Below, one piece after another: positions 34,784 through 44,759 of a stretch of DNA of 64,000 nucleotides. Every line of letters starts with the position of its first letter. The stretch's first letter is position 1. The stretch comes from CAWUFC02 sp963921335 (GTDB lineage Bacteria > Pseudomonadota > Gammaproteobacteria > Pseudomonadales > Halieaceae). Where the stretch lies: the NCBI GenBank assembly GCA_963921335.3, contig CAWUFC020000001.1, positions 868,001 to 932,000 of the forward strand, in the 5' to 3' direction. The notes under the pieces are model-generated. The model did no database searches. It was not told where the DNA came from and saw only the letters and a program-made list of their open reading frames with translations. The translations under genes and the position numbers were made by a program.

Positions 34784-35012
34784 CGTGCGCAGGGCCGCAA
34801 TGCCGCATCATGTGGCTTTACTGTGGTTCGTGTTTTTGGACGATGTTTTATCAAGCGATTCAATTATTCTTACAATTCTCTGGTTTGGTGCCTACTATTA
34901 AGTAAAGTTTTAACTGCCTATTGGGGCCAGTTTACCCCGATAATTAGAAGAGAGGCGTTATCTTGCATCGTTCATTGGCGCTACCTATGTGGCGTGCTTA
35001 CTCAGATACTGT

Positions 35013-35972
35013 ATGACAAAACAATACACACCCAACTACGTTTGGCCCAACGCATCTTTTCCCTTCAGGCTGTATGTCGATCACCCCAAATGCCGGGTGT
35101 TTATTATTGAAAATATTCAGCACAATTGGGAATGGCTCAGCAGGTACCACACCAGATTTAGAGATACCGATTACTTTTTTGTCTACTGCGGCTGGTACCA
35201 CAGTGAGCAGTTTGCGCGGGAGGCTCGGCGCCTGTTTGACGCGTTAAGCCTCAATGCCAACGCGTTCTACTTCATGTTCAATTCTGAACGGGAGCTGGAG
35301 AATTTCAAACCTTATGGTTTCGCAGGCGAAGTGATCAATCACAATGCCTGGCTTGACGAGAATAAGGTCATGCGACCGCTCGATCTGCCGAAAAAGTACA
35401 ACGCGATCTATGTGGCAAGACGAAGCACGTTTAAACGTCATATGCTGGCCGCCAAGGTAGATAAACTGGCGCTGGTGGCCGGCGACAATTACGGCAAAGT
35501 GGTGGCTGAGATTCCCCAGCATGAGTACCTGAACCCCAGACAGCTGACGCCGGACGAAGTGTGTTCAATGATCAACCAGTCTCGGTGTGGTCTGATTCTG
35601 TCAGAGGTGGAAGGCGCTTGTTTTTCTTCAGCCGAATACCTGCTGTGTGGTTTGCCAGTGGTCTCTACGCATTCCCTGGGTGGCAGGGACGTTTGGTTCA
35701 ATGAGCACAACGCCATTATCTGCGACCCTGATCCCGATGCGGTGGCGGCCGCGGTTCAAACCATTACCTCAACACCGAGGGATCCCTATGAAATAAGAAA
35801 CCGGTTCATAGATCAGGCCAAAGTGCATCGGGCTCGCTTTGTCAGGCAACTGGGCCAGGTCTTCACGCATTATGGGATTGATGACGTGGCTCCGGAAGAA
35901 TATTTCGAGACACACTTTTTCCACAAGATGCGGGCATCGCAACAGCCAGATTTTGAGACTATTTTTGCATGA
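35013..35972 (+). CDS. GT4-like glycosyltransferase (GT-B fold)
   Basis: The 319-residue protein is read from ATG 35013 (MTKQYTPNYVWPNASFPFRLYV); GTG 34989 is possible. The N-terminal half (FRDTDYFFVYCGWYHSEQFAREA) is unlike named families. The donor half has YNAIYVARRSTFKRHMLAA, QLTPDEVCSMINQSRCGLILSEVEGACFSSAEYLLCGLPVV and STHSLGGRDVWF. This matches the sugar-nucleotide binding end of GT4 (EGxxxxxxEyLlcGlPVVsT). The stop overlaps the next start by four bases. About 230 bases of AT-rich sequence upstream likely hold divergent promoters. Confidence 0.78.
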   Translation: MTKQYTPNYVWPNASFPFRLYVDHPKCRVFIIENIQHNWEWLSRYHTRFRDTDYFFVYCGWYHSEQFAREARRLFDALSLNANAFYFMFNSERELENFKPYGFAGEVINHNAWLDENKVMRPLDLPKKYNAIYVARRSTFKRHMLAAKVDKLALVAGDNYGKVVAEIPQHEYLNPRQLTPDEVCSMINQSRCGLILSEVEGACFSSAEYLLCGLPVVSTHSLGGRDVWFNEHNAIICDPDPDAVAAAVQTITSTPRDPYEIRNRFIDQAKVHRARFVRQLGQVFTHYGIDDVAPEEYFETHFFHKMRASQQPDFETIFA

Positions 35973-38851
35973 GTTTGTCGAGATCAGCCTTATTCGATGA
36001 TCCATCCGCCGAGCCTTTGCTCACTATCATTGTGCCCTGCTTCAACGATGGAGAGTGTCTAGCCGGTCATGTGGCCAGTTTGGCCAACCAAGAAAGCGTG
36101 CCTCTGGAGTTGTTGATCGTCGATGATGGTTCAACCAACAACTCCTGGGATTTTTTGCAACAGATAGCCGAGACCTACCCTGGCTGCAGCGTTTTCTACC
36201 AGGAAAACCAGGGCGCTGGCATAGCCAGAAACAGTGTGATCGATAATGCCCGTGGAAAATATGTCATGTTTGTCGACGCCGACGATGAGATCGACATTAC
36301 CGAAGCCTCGCACGCCGTTATTCACGCACAGGAGAGCGAGGCGGATTTGTTGTTTACACAGTATGCTCTGTTGTCACCATCTGATGGCGCGCTGGCACCG
36401 ATGTGGCGGCGCGATCTGGAGCACTACAACGCCGCTTCGACTTGCCAAACGCAGTCAGAGCTGAAGGATCTGGCTCTCAGGATTACGGCGTACCCCTGGA
36501 TCAGAATCATCGCCCGCAATCTGTTGCAAGATAACAACATCAGGTTTGGTAGCACCCCGGTACATAATGATCTGCAATTTCATTGGCAAAGTATCTGTCA
36601 TTCCAAGAAACTGGCCTTCTGGGATGGCGTCGTCTGTACCCATAAAAAGCATGACTCCGGTTCTCTTTCCTCAGAAACAGGCAGGTCCCGGCTGTCTGTT
36701 TTTGAGGCACTCAGCGCCACTTACAAAAGCCTGAGTGGCCATCAGGCGTTTCTAGACCGTTTGGACCTGTGGTCGGAATTAGCGCAGGCGTTGATCAACT
36801 GGAATCGCAAACGCATTGAGCCACAGCTATTGCCAGAGTTTGAAGCGCTTGCAAATAGGTTTATGCATAAACCAGGAGTTGTTTTATTTACGCCATATTT
36901 CAGGGCCGCTAGCAATGAACGTCAGGCCGAACTGGACGAATGCCTGATCATTAACCTGGCCTGCGAAGCAATCAGCAGAATTGTCCTGCTGATTGATGAG
37001 CATTATCGGCCTCCCATCGCCGATCCAAAACTGGAAATCGTTGATGTGGACACCCGGCCTACCTATGCCATGTGGGCACGGATGACGCAGCAGCTTGATC
37101 CCGGATCCATATCTGTGCTCGCAAATTCAGATATCTACTTTGACGACACATTAGAGGAGATAGCCGCTGGCCTAAGCGAGGACAGAACATTCATTGCGCT
37201 CACCCGTGTTGATCAGGTGGGCAACGAGTTTGTGCCGCATCCCGATCCGCACTGGTCACAGGATGTATGGGCTATGCGTGCTGGTGTGGATTTGCCTGAT
37301 GCCCTGCTGACCAGCTTGGAGGTGCCCCTCGGGGTGCCCCGCTGTGACAATAAAGTCGCCTACCTGTTTTTTGCGAATGGCTGGACGGTTAAAAATCCGA
37401 TGTGCAGCGTGCGGTGTACCCATGTTCATGAGTCGGCTCAACGCAGCTACGATAAACTTAATGATGCCAACGTACTCGGCACGGTGGCCTATGTACATCC
37501 CACTGATGATTTGCAGGCGGCATCAGAGCTGGAATTCGATAGCTGGGCGATAACTGATCAAGGGGTTTCGGGCAATCAGCCACGCAAAGCATCCGTTCGC
37601 GTTCCTGATATAGAGATTTCTTCAACAGAGCTATCCAATAAACCGGCGTGTGTTGCCGGTAAAGAGGTGGTCTTTGAGCGGGATCGCCGATTCTATATCT
37701 ACCGGGAAGGGGAGGAGCTTTACTCCGTTGATCGACGGCATTCATCCGAGCCATCACAGATGGCGTCATTCGATGTGCATGCTTCAGATGAGCAGCTTGC
37801 CCCTCTAATACTGGCTGAATTTATCCCTCCGCTGATCAACACGAATCCGCTGGTGATAAAAACGGCCCCCAACTACCGCACCGACAACCATTTTTGGCAG
37901 CATCCGTGCGCCACAGAAGAAGCTGCCTTCATTCAACACCAAAAAATGGATGCTGGCGCGAACGTCCATGAACGGGATAAAGAGGTTCACACCTATTTGG
38001 CATTACCCTGGGCCACCTACATCGACAGAGAGGCTTTTCCCGAAGAAATAACCTTCGTAAGAACCAATATACTGTCTTTAAAGGCATTGGTGGCATCCTA
38101 CGGCTACACACTTCGGCTGCACACGGTTTGCCAGCACATATCATGGTCGAAACTCGCAAAGCAGTTCGACGCACTCCAGGTGACAGATCTGCACCTGTCA
38201 CACTGTGAAAGCAGTATGCCTGTTGTCTCTGATGCCTTCAGCTTCAAAACCCACGGTTGGCCGCTGATGGCGGTGAATATTGAAACACCGAGCCGACAAT
38301 CGGGATTGCAATTTGGTAAACCACTCAGCGAAAAGACATACTTCGCTTCCTTTATAGGTGCGCACATGCTGCATTACCGAAGTGATGCGCGCATCAGGCT
38401 GCTTGAGGCGGCCAACATGGATGGGGGTGACGATGTTCTGGTGGAGCTCAATGGCGTTTGGCACTTCAATAGCCTGGTCTACGATGTACAGATTCAAAAC
38501 AAGGCGCTGTCCAGCCAGGCCCGATTAGAAGATGAGCATAGAACCCTGCGCTACAACCAGGTGCTGTCCGATTCTGTGTTCTCCCTGTGCCCTGAGGGGG
38601 CGGGGCCTAATTCACTGCGATTGTGGGAAAGCCTGGCAATAGGGTCTGTGCCTGTGGTTGTTGCGGATGACTGGGTGCCGCCAACAGTGAATGGTCGGAA
38701 TTTGCTGGAAGATTGCGCCATATTTTTTGGCACAGAGGATGCTCACAAAATATTCCCTTACCTGCGCTCACTGCCGGAGGCGGAAATACTCGCCATGCAG
38801 GCTCGGGGTAAGATGGTTTACCAGGCTTACAAACAGATGACAGCCTTCTAG
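35969..38851 (+). CDS. Multi-domain glycosyltransferase: GT2, central unknown domain, C-terminal exostosin-like (GT47)
   Basis: A 960-residue fusion. Residues 15 to about 230 are family 2: LLTIIVPCFNDGECLAGHVASL, IVDDGSTNNSWDFL, QGAGIARNSVIDNARGKYVMF with VDADDE. Residues about 300-500 form a domain with LFTPYFRAASNERQAELDECL, SVLANSDIYFDDTLEEIA and SQDVWAMRAG. It may be another transferase; I cannot name it. Residues about 700-950 end in an exostosin signature, FSLCPEGAGPNSLRLWESLA then GSVPVVVADDWVPP, as in GT47. Exostosin enzymes build sulfated glycosaminoglycans in animals; here the product is unknown. It overlaps the upstream gene by four bases. Confidence 0.83.
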   Translation: MSLSRSALFDDPSAEPLLTIIVPCFNDGECLAGHVASLANQESVPLELLIVDDGSTNNSWDFLQQIAETYPGCSVFYQENQGAGIARNSVIDNARGKYVMFVDADDEIDITEASHAVIHAQESEADLLFTQYALLSPSDGALAPMWRRDLEHYNAASTCQTQSELKDLALRITAYPWIRIIARNLLQDNNIRFGSTPVHNDLQFHWQSICHSKKLAFWDGVVCTHKKHDSGSLSSETGRSRLSVFEALSATYKSLSGHQAFLDRLDLWSELAQALINWNRKRIEPQLLPEFEALANRFMHKPGVVLFTPYFRAASNERQAELDECLIINLACEAISRIVLLIDEHYRPPIADPKLEIVDVDTRPTYAMWARMTQQLDPGSISVLANSDIYFDDTLEEIAAGLSEDRTFIALTRVDQVGNEFVPHPDPHWSQDVWAMRAGVDLPDALLTSLEVPLGVPRCDNKVAYLFFANGWTVKNPMCSVRCTHVHESAQRSYDKLNDANVLGTVAYVHPTDDLQAASELEFDSWAITDQGVSGNQPRKASVRVPDIEISSTELSNKPACVAGKEVVFERDRRFYIYREGEELYSVDRRHSSEPSQMASFDVHASDEQLAPLILAEFIPPLINTNPLVIKTAPNYRTDNHFWQHPCATEEAAFIQHQKMDAGANVHERDKEVHTYLALPWATYIDREAFPEEITFVRTNILSLKALVASYGYTLRLHTVCQHISWSKLAKQFDALQVTDLHLSHCESSMPVVSDAFSFKTHGWPLMAVNIETPSRQSGLQFGKPLSEKTYFASFIGAHMLHYRSDARIRLLEAANMDGGDDVLVELNGVWHFNSLVYDVQIQNKALSSQARLEDEHRTLRYNQVLSDSVFSLCPEGAGPNSLRLWESLAIGSVPVVVADDWVPPTVNGRNLLEDCAIFFGTEDAHKIFPYLRSLPEAEILAMQARGKMVYQAYKQMTAF

Positions 38852-38898
38852 AGCAGGAGCCTGCAACACGGCCAACCTGTGGAGGTGGCACGTATAGC

Positions 38899-40491
38899 TC
38901 ACGCTAGCCTGGGATACTTTTTCTTGCTTCTTATGGTGTTATGCGGCTCATGATTGTTGGGGAATTCTGTGCGCACATGCTGCTCGCCGTCGAGGTTATA
39001 GATGTACAGCACCTCAGATATATACCTGATTCTGTGCTGGGCCATCTCGAGCATGGGTATCATCACTGCCATATCGGTGGCCAGTTTGAAGTATTCGCCC
39101 TGGTCATCCAGAAAGTCCTGAGGATCGACCTGCTTCAAAAGTTTGTATTTAAAGGTGCGCAGATGGAGGCCGCACCAGGGGTATTGCCTGAAATCCCGTT
39201 GCTCAACCACCTCATCCGGGTAGGCCTGAAACGGCCGGTAAAACCCGTACGCTTCAGTGACGGCTTCATTCGATAAAGCGTACATCTGCATCGGGGTGTA
39301 CTCGCCACCCTCAAGCCGATGGCAGTTGCCATAGGTGAGCCAGACGTCACCCTGTTTGTAGTGCTGATTGACGGTCTCCAGCACGGTGCTGTGTGCCAGC
39401 CAGTCATCGCCATCCAGATGCACGATCACATCCTCATCGTCCGGGTTTACAGCCTGCACACCCAGTTCGCGCGATCTCAGCGCATATTCTCTTTTTGAGT
39501 TCCTGAGGGTGATGAATCTGTCATCACCATCAATCATCTGCGTCACCGCGGCAGGCACCGCGTCCTGGGAGTAATCATCAATAATTACGCAGCGCCAATG
39601 AGAATAGGACTGTTCTAACAGTGAGGCGATGCTCTTGGCCAGGTAGTTGGCCTTGTAAAAGGGCACCACAACAATGAAGTGGGTGTCTGCAACAGAGGCA
39701 CGGGCAGATAGAAACTGAGATGCGTCTTCAGCGTAGAGTTCCTGGAGGTAGGCGCGCCGAAGGCCTCGATGCTTCTCCCATTGGCGCCAGAGCGCATGCT
39801 CGTCATCGCCATACTCAGGCCGCAAGTAGCCCTGTAATTCTGTGCTGGTGGCTGGCTGATTTGGTACAAAGGTGCGAATGCCTCCGTACTTCAGCAGGCT
39901 TTTCGCCAGTTGAATATCATCCAGAGACATCTGCACATTGTTGTAGCGTGGTTCCCTGGTTAGAAACTGAATCCAGTCCTTTTTAAAAAAGTACGAGTTG
40001 CAGACCCAGTCCACCTCTACGTCCGTGTCGTAGGGCCTGATTTCAAAGTTCTCCTCAAGGCCTACACGGTCGAAAAACCGATCGCCCTGGTAGTCATTGC
40101 CCTTATAGATTCTTCCGCTGGGGCCGACCAGGCAGTTATGTTGCTGAGAACAGCGCAGGCAGTTCTCCAGCCAGCGATGGCCGATGATGCAATCGTCGTC
40201 CATCACGGCAATGTATTCACCTTCGCAGACATAGCCCATCAGCCAGCGGGTATAGAGGCTGTTAATGTCTGACTTTATGCGCTTGATATCCGGATAGCTG
40301 GCTAAGATATCGCTGATATTCAGGTGGGTTTCATTTTGAAGAACGACGATTTCAATGGGTTTTATCGTCTGCTGAAGTAAGGCTTGTATTTGTTCTTCGA
40401 GGTGGGAGGCGCGTTTATACAGGCAGATAATCACAGAAATATTTCTTTCTGGTACGGCTGTTTGTCCACTCAAAGCAGCACTGATTGCCAC
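38899..40491 (-). CDS. Tandem two-domain family 2 glycosyltransferase
   Basis: The 530-residue protein starts at GTG 40491 and holds two GT-A domains. The first (residues about 15-235) has ISVIICLYKRASHLEEQIQALL, GEYIAVMDDDCIIGHRWLENC and a late SLDDIQLAKSLLKYGG. The second (about 270-480) has FIVVVPFYKANYLAKSIASLL, CVIIDDYSQD and VIVHLDGDDWL. Both have acidic metal motifs (MDDD, DGDD), so both may be active, as in chain-polymerising transferases. It is divergent from the gene at 40747, with 255 bases between them. Confidence 0.87.
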   Translation of the reverse strand: MAISAALSGQTAVPERNISVIICLYKRASHLEEQIQALLQQTIKPIEIVVLQNETHLNISDILASYPDIKRIKSDINSLYTRWLMGYVCEGEYIAVMDDDCIIGHRWLENCLRCSQQHNCLVGPSGRIYKGNDYQGDRFFDRVGLEENFEIRPYDTDVEVDWVCNSYFFKKDWIQFLTREPRYNNVQMSLDDIQLAKSLLKYGGIRTFVPNQPATSTELQGYLRPEYGDDEHALWRQWEKHRGLRRAYLQELYAEDASQFLSARASVADTHFIVVVPFYKANYLAKSIASLLEQSYSHWRCVIIDDYSQDAVPAAVTQMIDGDDRFITLRNSKREYALRSRELGVQAVNPDDEDVIVHLDGDDWLAHSTVLETVNQHYKQGDVWLTYGNCHRLEGGEYTPMQMYALSNEAVTEAYGFYRPFQAYPDEVVEQRDFRQYPWCGLHLRTFKYKLLKQVDPQDFLDDQGEYFKLATDMAVMIPMLEMAQHRIRYISEVLYIYNLDGEQHVRTEFPNNHEPHNTIRSKKKYPRLA

Positions 40492-40746
40492 CTTAGCCCC
40501 CTGAAGATATCTACCTTATTTACACAGGTTAGTATTTCACACTGTGTCCTCGCTTAAAAATGCAGGCCTTATCTATTTGTGCTCGTTTTCTGTCCGTCTA
40601 TCGCAGTAATTTTTCATGAAACTGCTTCCCTGCTTTCTTGATCAGCATTCCGTAGCGGCGCTTTAAATTGGATTCAGGACCATAGAAAGATAAACTCAAG
40701 TGATTGGAAAGCTCGATTCTTAGGTGTATGACAGGGACTATGTGAT

Positions 40747-41349
40747 ATGGAGAACATCCAAATAGAAGGTTCATTTGATGTCATCTCCGGCGCGCATGCA
40801 CTGGGCTGGGTCAGAGACGCCAATGCCCCTGATGTAAGACTGACGGTCAACTTGATCATCGATGGGGCTTTTGTCTGTTCCGTGGTTGCAGATCGGCATC
40901 GGCTTGATCTGGATGAGGCGGGTATTGGTGATGGTTGTTATTCCTTCGACCTGCCCATTCCGATCCTGCTTATTACCAAGCATCGTGACTACGAAGTTCA
41001 GGTTACTGCGTCTTTAGGCGATGAGCTTGTTTGTACATTCCCAGCGAAGACCCTGCAAGTTAATGAAGCAAATCTGCCAGAGATCGTGGAAGTGACGGTG
41101 GGCAGGCAAAACCAAAAAATCGCCCAGGGGTTTCCTGTCGATCAATGTATTGCCAGGGTGAGGGAGTTATTGCTGCTGGACCCTGACAGTACGCTGGTAC
41201 ACGACCGATTGTATGAAGATCGGGTCGCGCAGGATGCGCTTGCGTATGGTATGGATAGTGATGCCTACCGTGCGGCCTGGCAAGACCTTGCGCGCTACCG
41301 CGACTTACTCGAAGAGATCGAAAGGTCATTCAGCCCCTCTGATAATTAG
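40747..41349 (+). CDS. Small protein with one GW module and a C-terminal helical part
   Basis: The 200-residue protein has no catalytic motif. Residues 5-80 are the beta-rich module also present at 15840 (GSFDVISGAHALGWVRDANAP, then VNLIIDGAFVCSVVADRHRLD and GDGCYSFDLPIP). Residues 125-200 are helical and acidic (QCIARVRELLLLDPDSTLVHDRL). There is no signal peptide or membrane helix, so it acts in the cytosol unless co-secreted. It lies just upstream of the type I secretion genes and could be a stand-alone binding or adaptor subunit for module-bearing enzymes. Function is unknown. Confidence 0.75.
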   Translation: MENIQIEGSFDVISGAHALGWVRDANAPDVRLTVNLIIDGAFVCSVVADRHRLDLDEAGIGDGCYSFDLPIPILLITKHRDYEVQVTASLGDELVCTFPAKTLQVNEANLPEIVEVTVGRQNQKIAQGFPVDQCIARVRELLLLDPDSTLVHDRLYEDRVAQDALAYGMDSDAYRAAWQDLARYRDLLEEIERSFSPSDN

Positions 41350-41465
41350 TCCAGCAACGTCGCCTCATGTGATCCATGCCATCACCTAGTAGACTAACTG
41401 GCTTTGGCTAGTGGCGCCCTATATAGTTACATGCTTACATTGCGTGATTAACCAATTTATCTCTG

Positions 41466-43418
41466 ATGTTATCTGACCTAAGACAATCAAAACTCTGGGA
41501 GTTGTTGTACCCCATCAGGGCTTACATCGTTGTACTGCTGGCTGTTAGTGTCGGGTTTAACCTGCTATTGCTGACGCCGCCGATGTACATGCTGTCGGTG
41601 TTTGATCGTGCAGTGGGCAGTCGCAGCGAGTCCACACTGCTGATGCTGACCCTGATTATGATCGTGCTGATGGCGGGGATGGGTGCATTGGATTGGACTC
41701 GTGCACAATTTACTGCCCGCGCGTCGGCAAAAATGTATCGATTATTGTCTGAACCGATATTCAATGTGGGCTTTAAGCAGGCTGTATATTCTCCGTTCGA
41801 AACGGGTTATACCAAGGCCCTGCAGGACTTGCATGGGTTGAAGCAGTACATCGGCTCGAGTGGCATTTTGGCTTGGATTGATGTGGTTTTTTCACCGATG
41901 TTCCTGTTTGTCATGTTTCTCTTCCACCCCTACCTCGGATGGTTGGCGGTGTTTGGGCTGTTGGGCGTTGTGGCACTTGCCTTGCTCAATGAACGGTTTA
42001 ATGCCGCGGCTGTGAAGGAAGCTGACGGTGCCTACGCGGCGTCTTCCTCTTATGCTCAGCGCAACTTTGATAATGCCGAGGTAATCGAGGCCATGGGCAT
42101 TATCGACAATGTGCGAGCACGCTGGGCCAACAATGCTCATAAGTCGTTGGGTTTACAAGTGCAGGCAGGGGAGAATGCCGGCACGCTGACCGCCGTATCC
42201 AAAGCTTTTCGGCTGATGTTGCAGTCTTCGGCCATTGGCATGGGCGCCTTGCTGGTGATTCGCCAGGAAATGTCGCCGGGTATGATGATTGCGGGGTCTA
42301 TTTTGATTTCTCGCATCTTGGCGCCCATAGAACAGTTGGTTGGTGGATGGAGTAATTTTGCGCTGGCCCGTGGTCAACTCAGTCGGCTGATAGACATATT
42401 TGAGAACATGCCGGCCAACCCCATTAAAACCCAATTGCCCGCGCCCCGGGGTAATGTGAGTGTCGAAAAGGCAGTGGTGTGCGCACCGGGCTCAAAAGAT
42501 CCCATTATCAAAGGTCTCTCATTTTCTTTGCAGGCGGGTACTCACCTTGGTATTGTCGGGCCATCTGGGGCGGGTAAATCAACATTGGCGCGTGCTCTTT
42601 TGGGCCTGTGGCCCTGTCAGCAGGGCAGTATTCGCCTCGACGAGGCGGACATCTTCCAATGGGACCGGGTCGACCTGGGTCCGTATATTGGTTACCTACC
42701 CCAGGACATGGAGCTATTGGACGGCTCCATTTCAGACAATATTGCTCGCCTGGGTGAATGGGAATCACAGGATGTAGTAGAGGCTGCACAGTTAGCAGAT
42801 GTGCACGACTTGATTCTACGTCTCCCCAAAGGTTATGACACGGTCATTGGTACACGCACAGGGGTACTGTCTGGTGGCCAGCTACAGCGTATCGGGTTGG
42901 CCCGTGCACTGTATAAACGGCCCAGGTATGTCATTCTTGATGAGCCCAACACGAACCTGGATGAGGCGGGTGAGCAGGCGCTGATCAGGGCGATCAAGCG
43001 GCTCAAGGCCATGGGCACCACACTGATTGTGGTGGCTCACAGCACCCGCATTCTCGCCCACCTCGATGTCATTATGGTGTTGCGTGAAGGGCGTCTCAGC
43101 GATTTTGGCAAGGCGGGCAAGATACTGGCGGACTATGAAAAGTCCGAGAACAGGGAAGCGGGCCAGCAACTGACTGAACGGCGCAGACCTACTAGGGCAG
43201 AGATATTGCCTGAACCAACAGTTGCGCCTGAATCGGTAAAAGAGCCTAAAGCGGCTCCCGCACCGACAGACGCTGAGTATTCTGCGTCAGAACAGGGCGC
43301 AGCAGATGCGTCTGTGCAAGAATCGCAGAGTGATGACGATACTGGCCCCGCAAAGACCGCGCGTAAAAAGCCAGCCGGGCGTAAAGGGCGCCGCGGTAAG
43401 AACAAGAGGGGGCGGTAA
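41466..43418 (+). CDS. Type I secretion system permease/ATPase (PrtD-like)
   Basis: The 650-residue inner-membrane ABC exporter powers one-step secretion of RTX proteins. The N-terminal half has membrane helices (IRAYIVVLLAVSVGFNLLLL, STLLMLTLIMIVLMAGMGAL). The ATPase has Walker A GPSGAGKST with Lys371, QDMELLDGSISDNIA, signature LSGGQLQRIGLARAL and Walker B YVILDEPN. There is no C39 peptidase domain, as usual for exporters of RTX proteins. An unusual tail of about 85 residues is first acidic/Pro-rich, then Lys/Arg-rich (KTARKKPAGRKGRRG). It shares a TAATG junction with the fusion-protein gene. The nearest likely substrate is the RTX protein at 12778. Confidence 0.93.
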   Translation: MLSDLRQSKLWELLYPIRAYIVVLLAVSVGFNLLLLTPPMYMLSVFDRAVGSRSESTLLMLTLIMIVLMAGMGALDWTRAQFTARASAKMYRLLSEPIFNVGFKQAVYSPFETGYTKALQDLHGLKQYIGSSGILAWIDVVFSPMFLFVMFLFHPYLGWLAVFGLLGVVALALLNERFNAAAVKEADGAYAASSSYAQRNFDNAEVIEAMGIIDNVRARWANNAHKSLGLQVQAGENAGTLTAVSKAFRLMLQSSAIGMGALLVIRQEMSPGMMIAGSILISRILAPIEQLVGGWSNFALARGQLSRLIDIFENMPANPIKTQLPAPRGNVSVEKAVVCAPGSKDPIIKGLSFSLQAGTHLGIVGPSGAGKSTLARALLGLWPCQQGSIRLDEADIFQWDRVDLGPYIGYLPQDMELLDGSISDNIARLGEWESQDVVEAAQLADVHDLILRLPKGYDTVIGTRTGVLSGGQLQRIGLARALYKRPRYVILDEPNTNLDEAGEQALIRAIKRLKAMGTTLIVVAHSTRILAHLDVIMVLREGRLSDFGKAGKILADYEKSENREAGQQLTERRRPTRAEILPEPTVAPESVKEPKAAPAPTDAEYSASEQGAADASVQESQSDDDTGPAKTARKKPAGRKGRRGKNKRGR

Positions 43419-44746
43419 TGACCACTAATACCGACATTATTGTGACCCCGGATGGTGGCCAGGTGGATATCTCCCTGCGCAAGCCCCGCCTGGTAGGTTT
43501 ATGGACTCTCTTCATTATTTTTGGTGTGTTTGGCGGCTGGGCCGCGATAGCGCCGCTGCAGTCCGCTGCGCTTGCCTCGGGGGTGGTAGAGGTCAAAGAC
43601 AACCGCAAAACGGTGCAGCATCTTGAAGGCGGCATTATTGACATCATGCATGTGCGAGAGGGTGATTTCGTTGAAGCTGGGCAGGTCATCATCGAGCTGG
43701 ATGAAACCCAGGATCGTGCCCAACTGGGTATGACGCTGGGCCAGTTTCTGGCCGCAAAAGCAGAGGAGGCACGCCTGTTGGCTGAGCAACAGGGCCTGGA
43801 GGCGGTGATGTTTCCGGTAGAGTTACTGGAGTCCACCGACACCCGCGCAGGGGAGGCTATGCGCGGGCAGGCCAATGTGTTCGACACACGTCAACGCTCG
43901 CGCTTAGGACAGGTCAGTGTATTGGAGCAGCGCGTCGGACAGTTGGGCTCACGCATACAGGGGTTGCAGTCCATCAAACAGGGTAAGCTAGAGCTGATTG
44001 AGTCTTTCTCTTCGGAAATTAAAGATTACGAAGAGTTGCTGGAAGAGGGTTACTCCGACCGCACCAAGCTCAGGGAAATGCAGCGCGAGGTGGCCAAGTT
44101 GCGCTCAGAGGTGGCCGATAACGACGCATCTATCACTGAGGCCGAAATTGAAATCGGTGAGGCGGAACTGGAGATCATTCAGATCGATCGTAACTTTCAG
44201 GCCCAGGTGGCTGACGAACTGGGGGATGTGCAAACTCTGCTGTTTGATCTGGAGGAACGGCGCCGGGCCTTGGCGGACCGCTTGCAACGCACCGCCATTC
44301 TTGCCCCGGTGTCCGGGGTGATCCTGGATATGAGTGTCACTACCATTGGTGGCGTGGTGCGCCCTGGTGAGCCTATTCTTGATGTCGTGCCGCAAACCGA
44401 AGAGCTGGTGGTGTCTGCACGTTTAATGCCCGCTGATATTGACCGTGTTCATGCCGGTCAGTTGGCGGATATTCGTTTCACCTCTTTCAATACCCGTTCT
44501 ACCCCCGTGATTGAAGGGGAATTGACAGGTCTGTCGGCTGACGTTCTCAGTGACCAGTATTCCGGAGTAGCCTATTACTCGGTCAAGATTGAGGTTACCA
44601 ATCATGGAATGACCATGTTGGGAGACCTTGAACTACTGCCGGGCATGCCCGCTGAGGTGCTCATTCAAACTGGCAAGCGCACTCTGCTGCAGTACCTGAC
44701 TGACCCTATTACCGATGGGTTTGCCCGCGCGCTCATCGAAGAGTAA
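43418..44746 (+). CDS. Type I secretion membrane fusion protein (HlyD/PrtE family)
   Basis: The 442-residue protein bridges the ABC exporter and an outer-membrane TolC-type channel. A short cytosolic start is followed by one membrane helix (LVGLWTLFIIFGVFGGWAAI), a lipoyl-like half (VVEVKDNRKTVQHLEGGII, VREGDFVEAGQVI), a long coiled coil (residues about 90-280) and the matching half AILAPVSGVILDMSVTTIGGVVRPGEPILDVVP with the C-terminal beta barrel. It overlaps the ATPase gene by one base. No TolC gene lies in the window, so the outer-membrane partner must be encoded elsewhere. Confidence 0.94.
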   Translation: MTTNTDIIVTPDGGQVDISLRKPRLVGLWTLFIIFGVFGGWAAIAPLQSAALASGVVEVKDNRKTVQHLEGGIIDIMHVREGDFVEAGQVIIELDETQDRAQLGMTLGQFLAAKAEEARLLAEQQGLEAVMFPVELLESTDTRAGEAMRGQANVFDTRQRSRLGQVSVLEQRVGQLGSRIQGLQSIKQGKLELIESFSSEIKDYEELLEEGYSDRTKLREMQREVAKLRSEVADNDASITEAEIEIGEAELEIIQIDRNFQAQVADELGDVQTLLFDLEERRRALADRLQRTAILAPVSGVILDMSVTTIGGVVRPGEPILDVVPQTEELVVSARLMPADIDRVHAGQLADIRFTSFNTRSTPVIEGELTGLSADVLSDQYSGVAYYSVKIEVTNHGMTMLGDLELLPGMPAEVLIQTGKRTLLQYLTDPITDGFARALIEE

Positions 44747-44759
44747 GCGCTGCATTATT

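Noticed and set aside
40598..40774. 58-codon minus-strand reading frame ending RRYGMLIKKAGKQFHEKLLR
   Set aside because: It overlaps the start of the 40747 gene and the divergent promoter region, and has no clear ribosome-binding site. It could be a remnant of a gene end, but cannot be supported.
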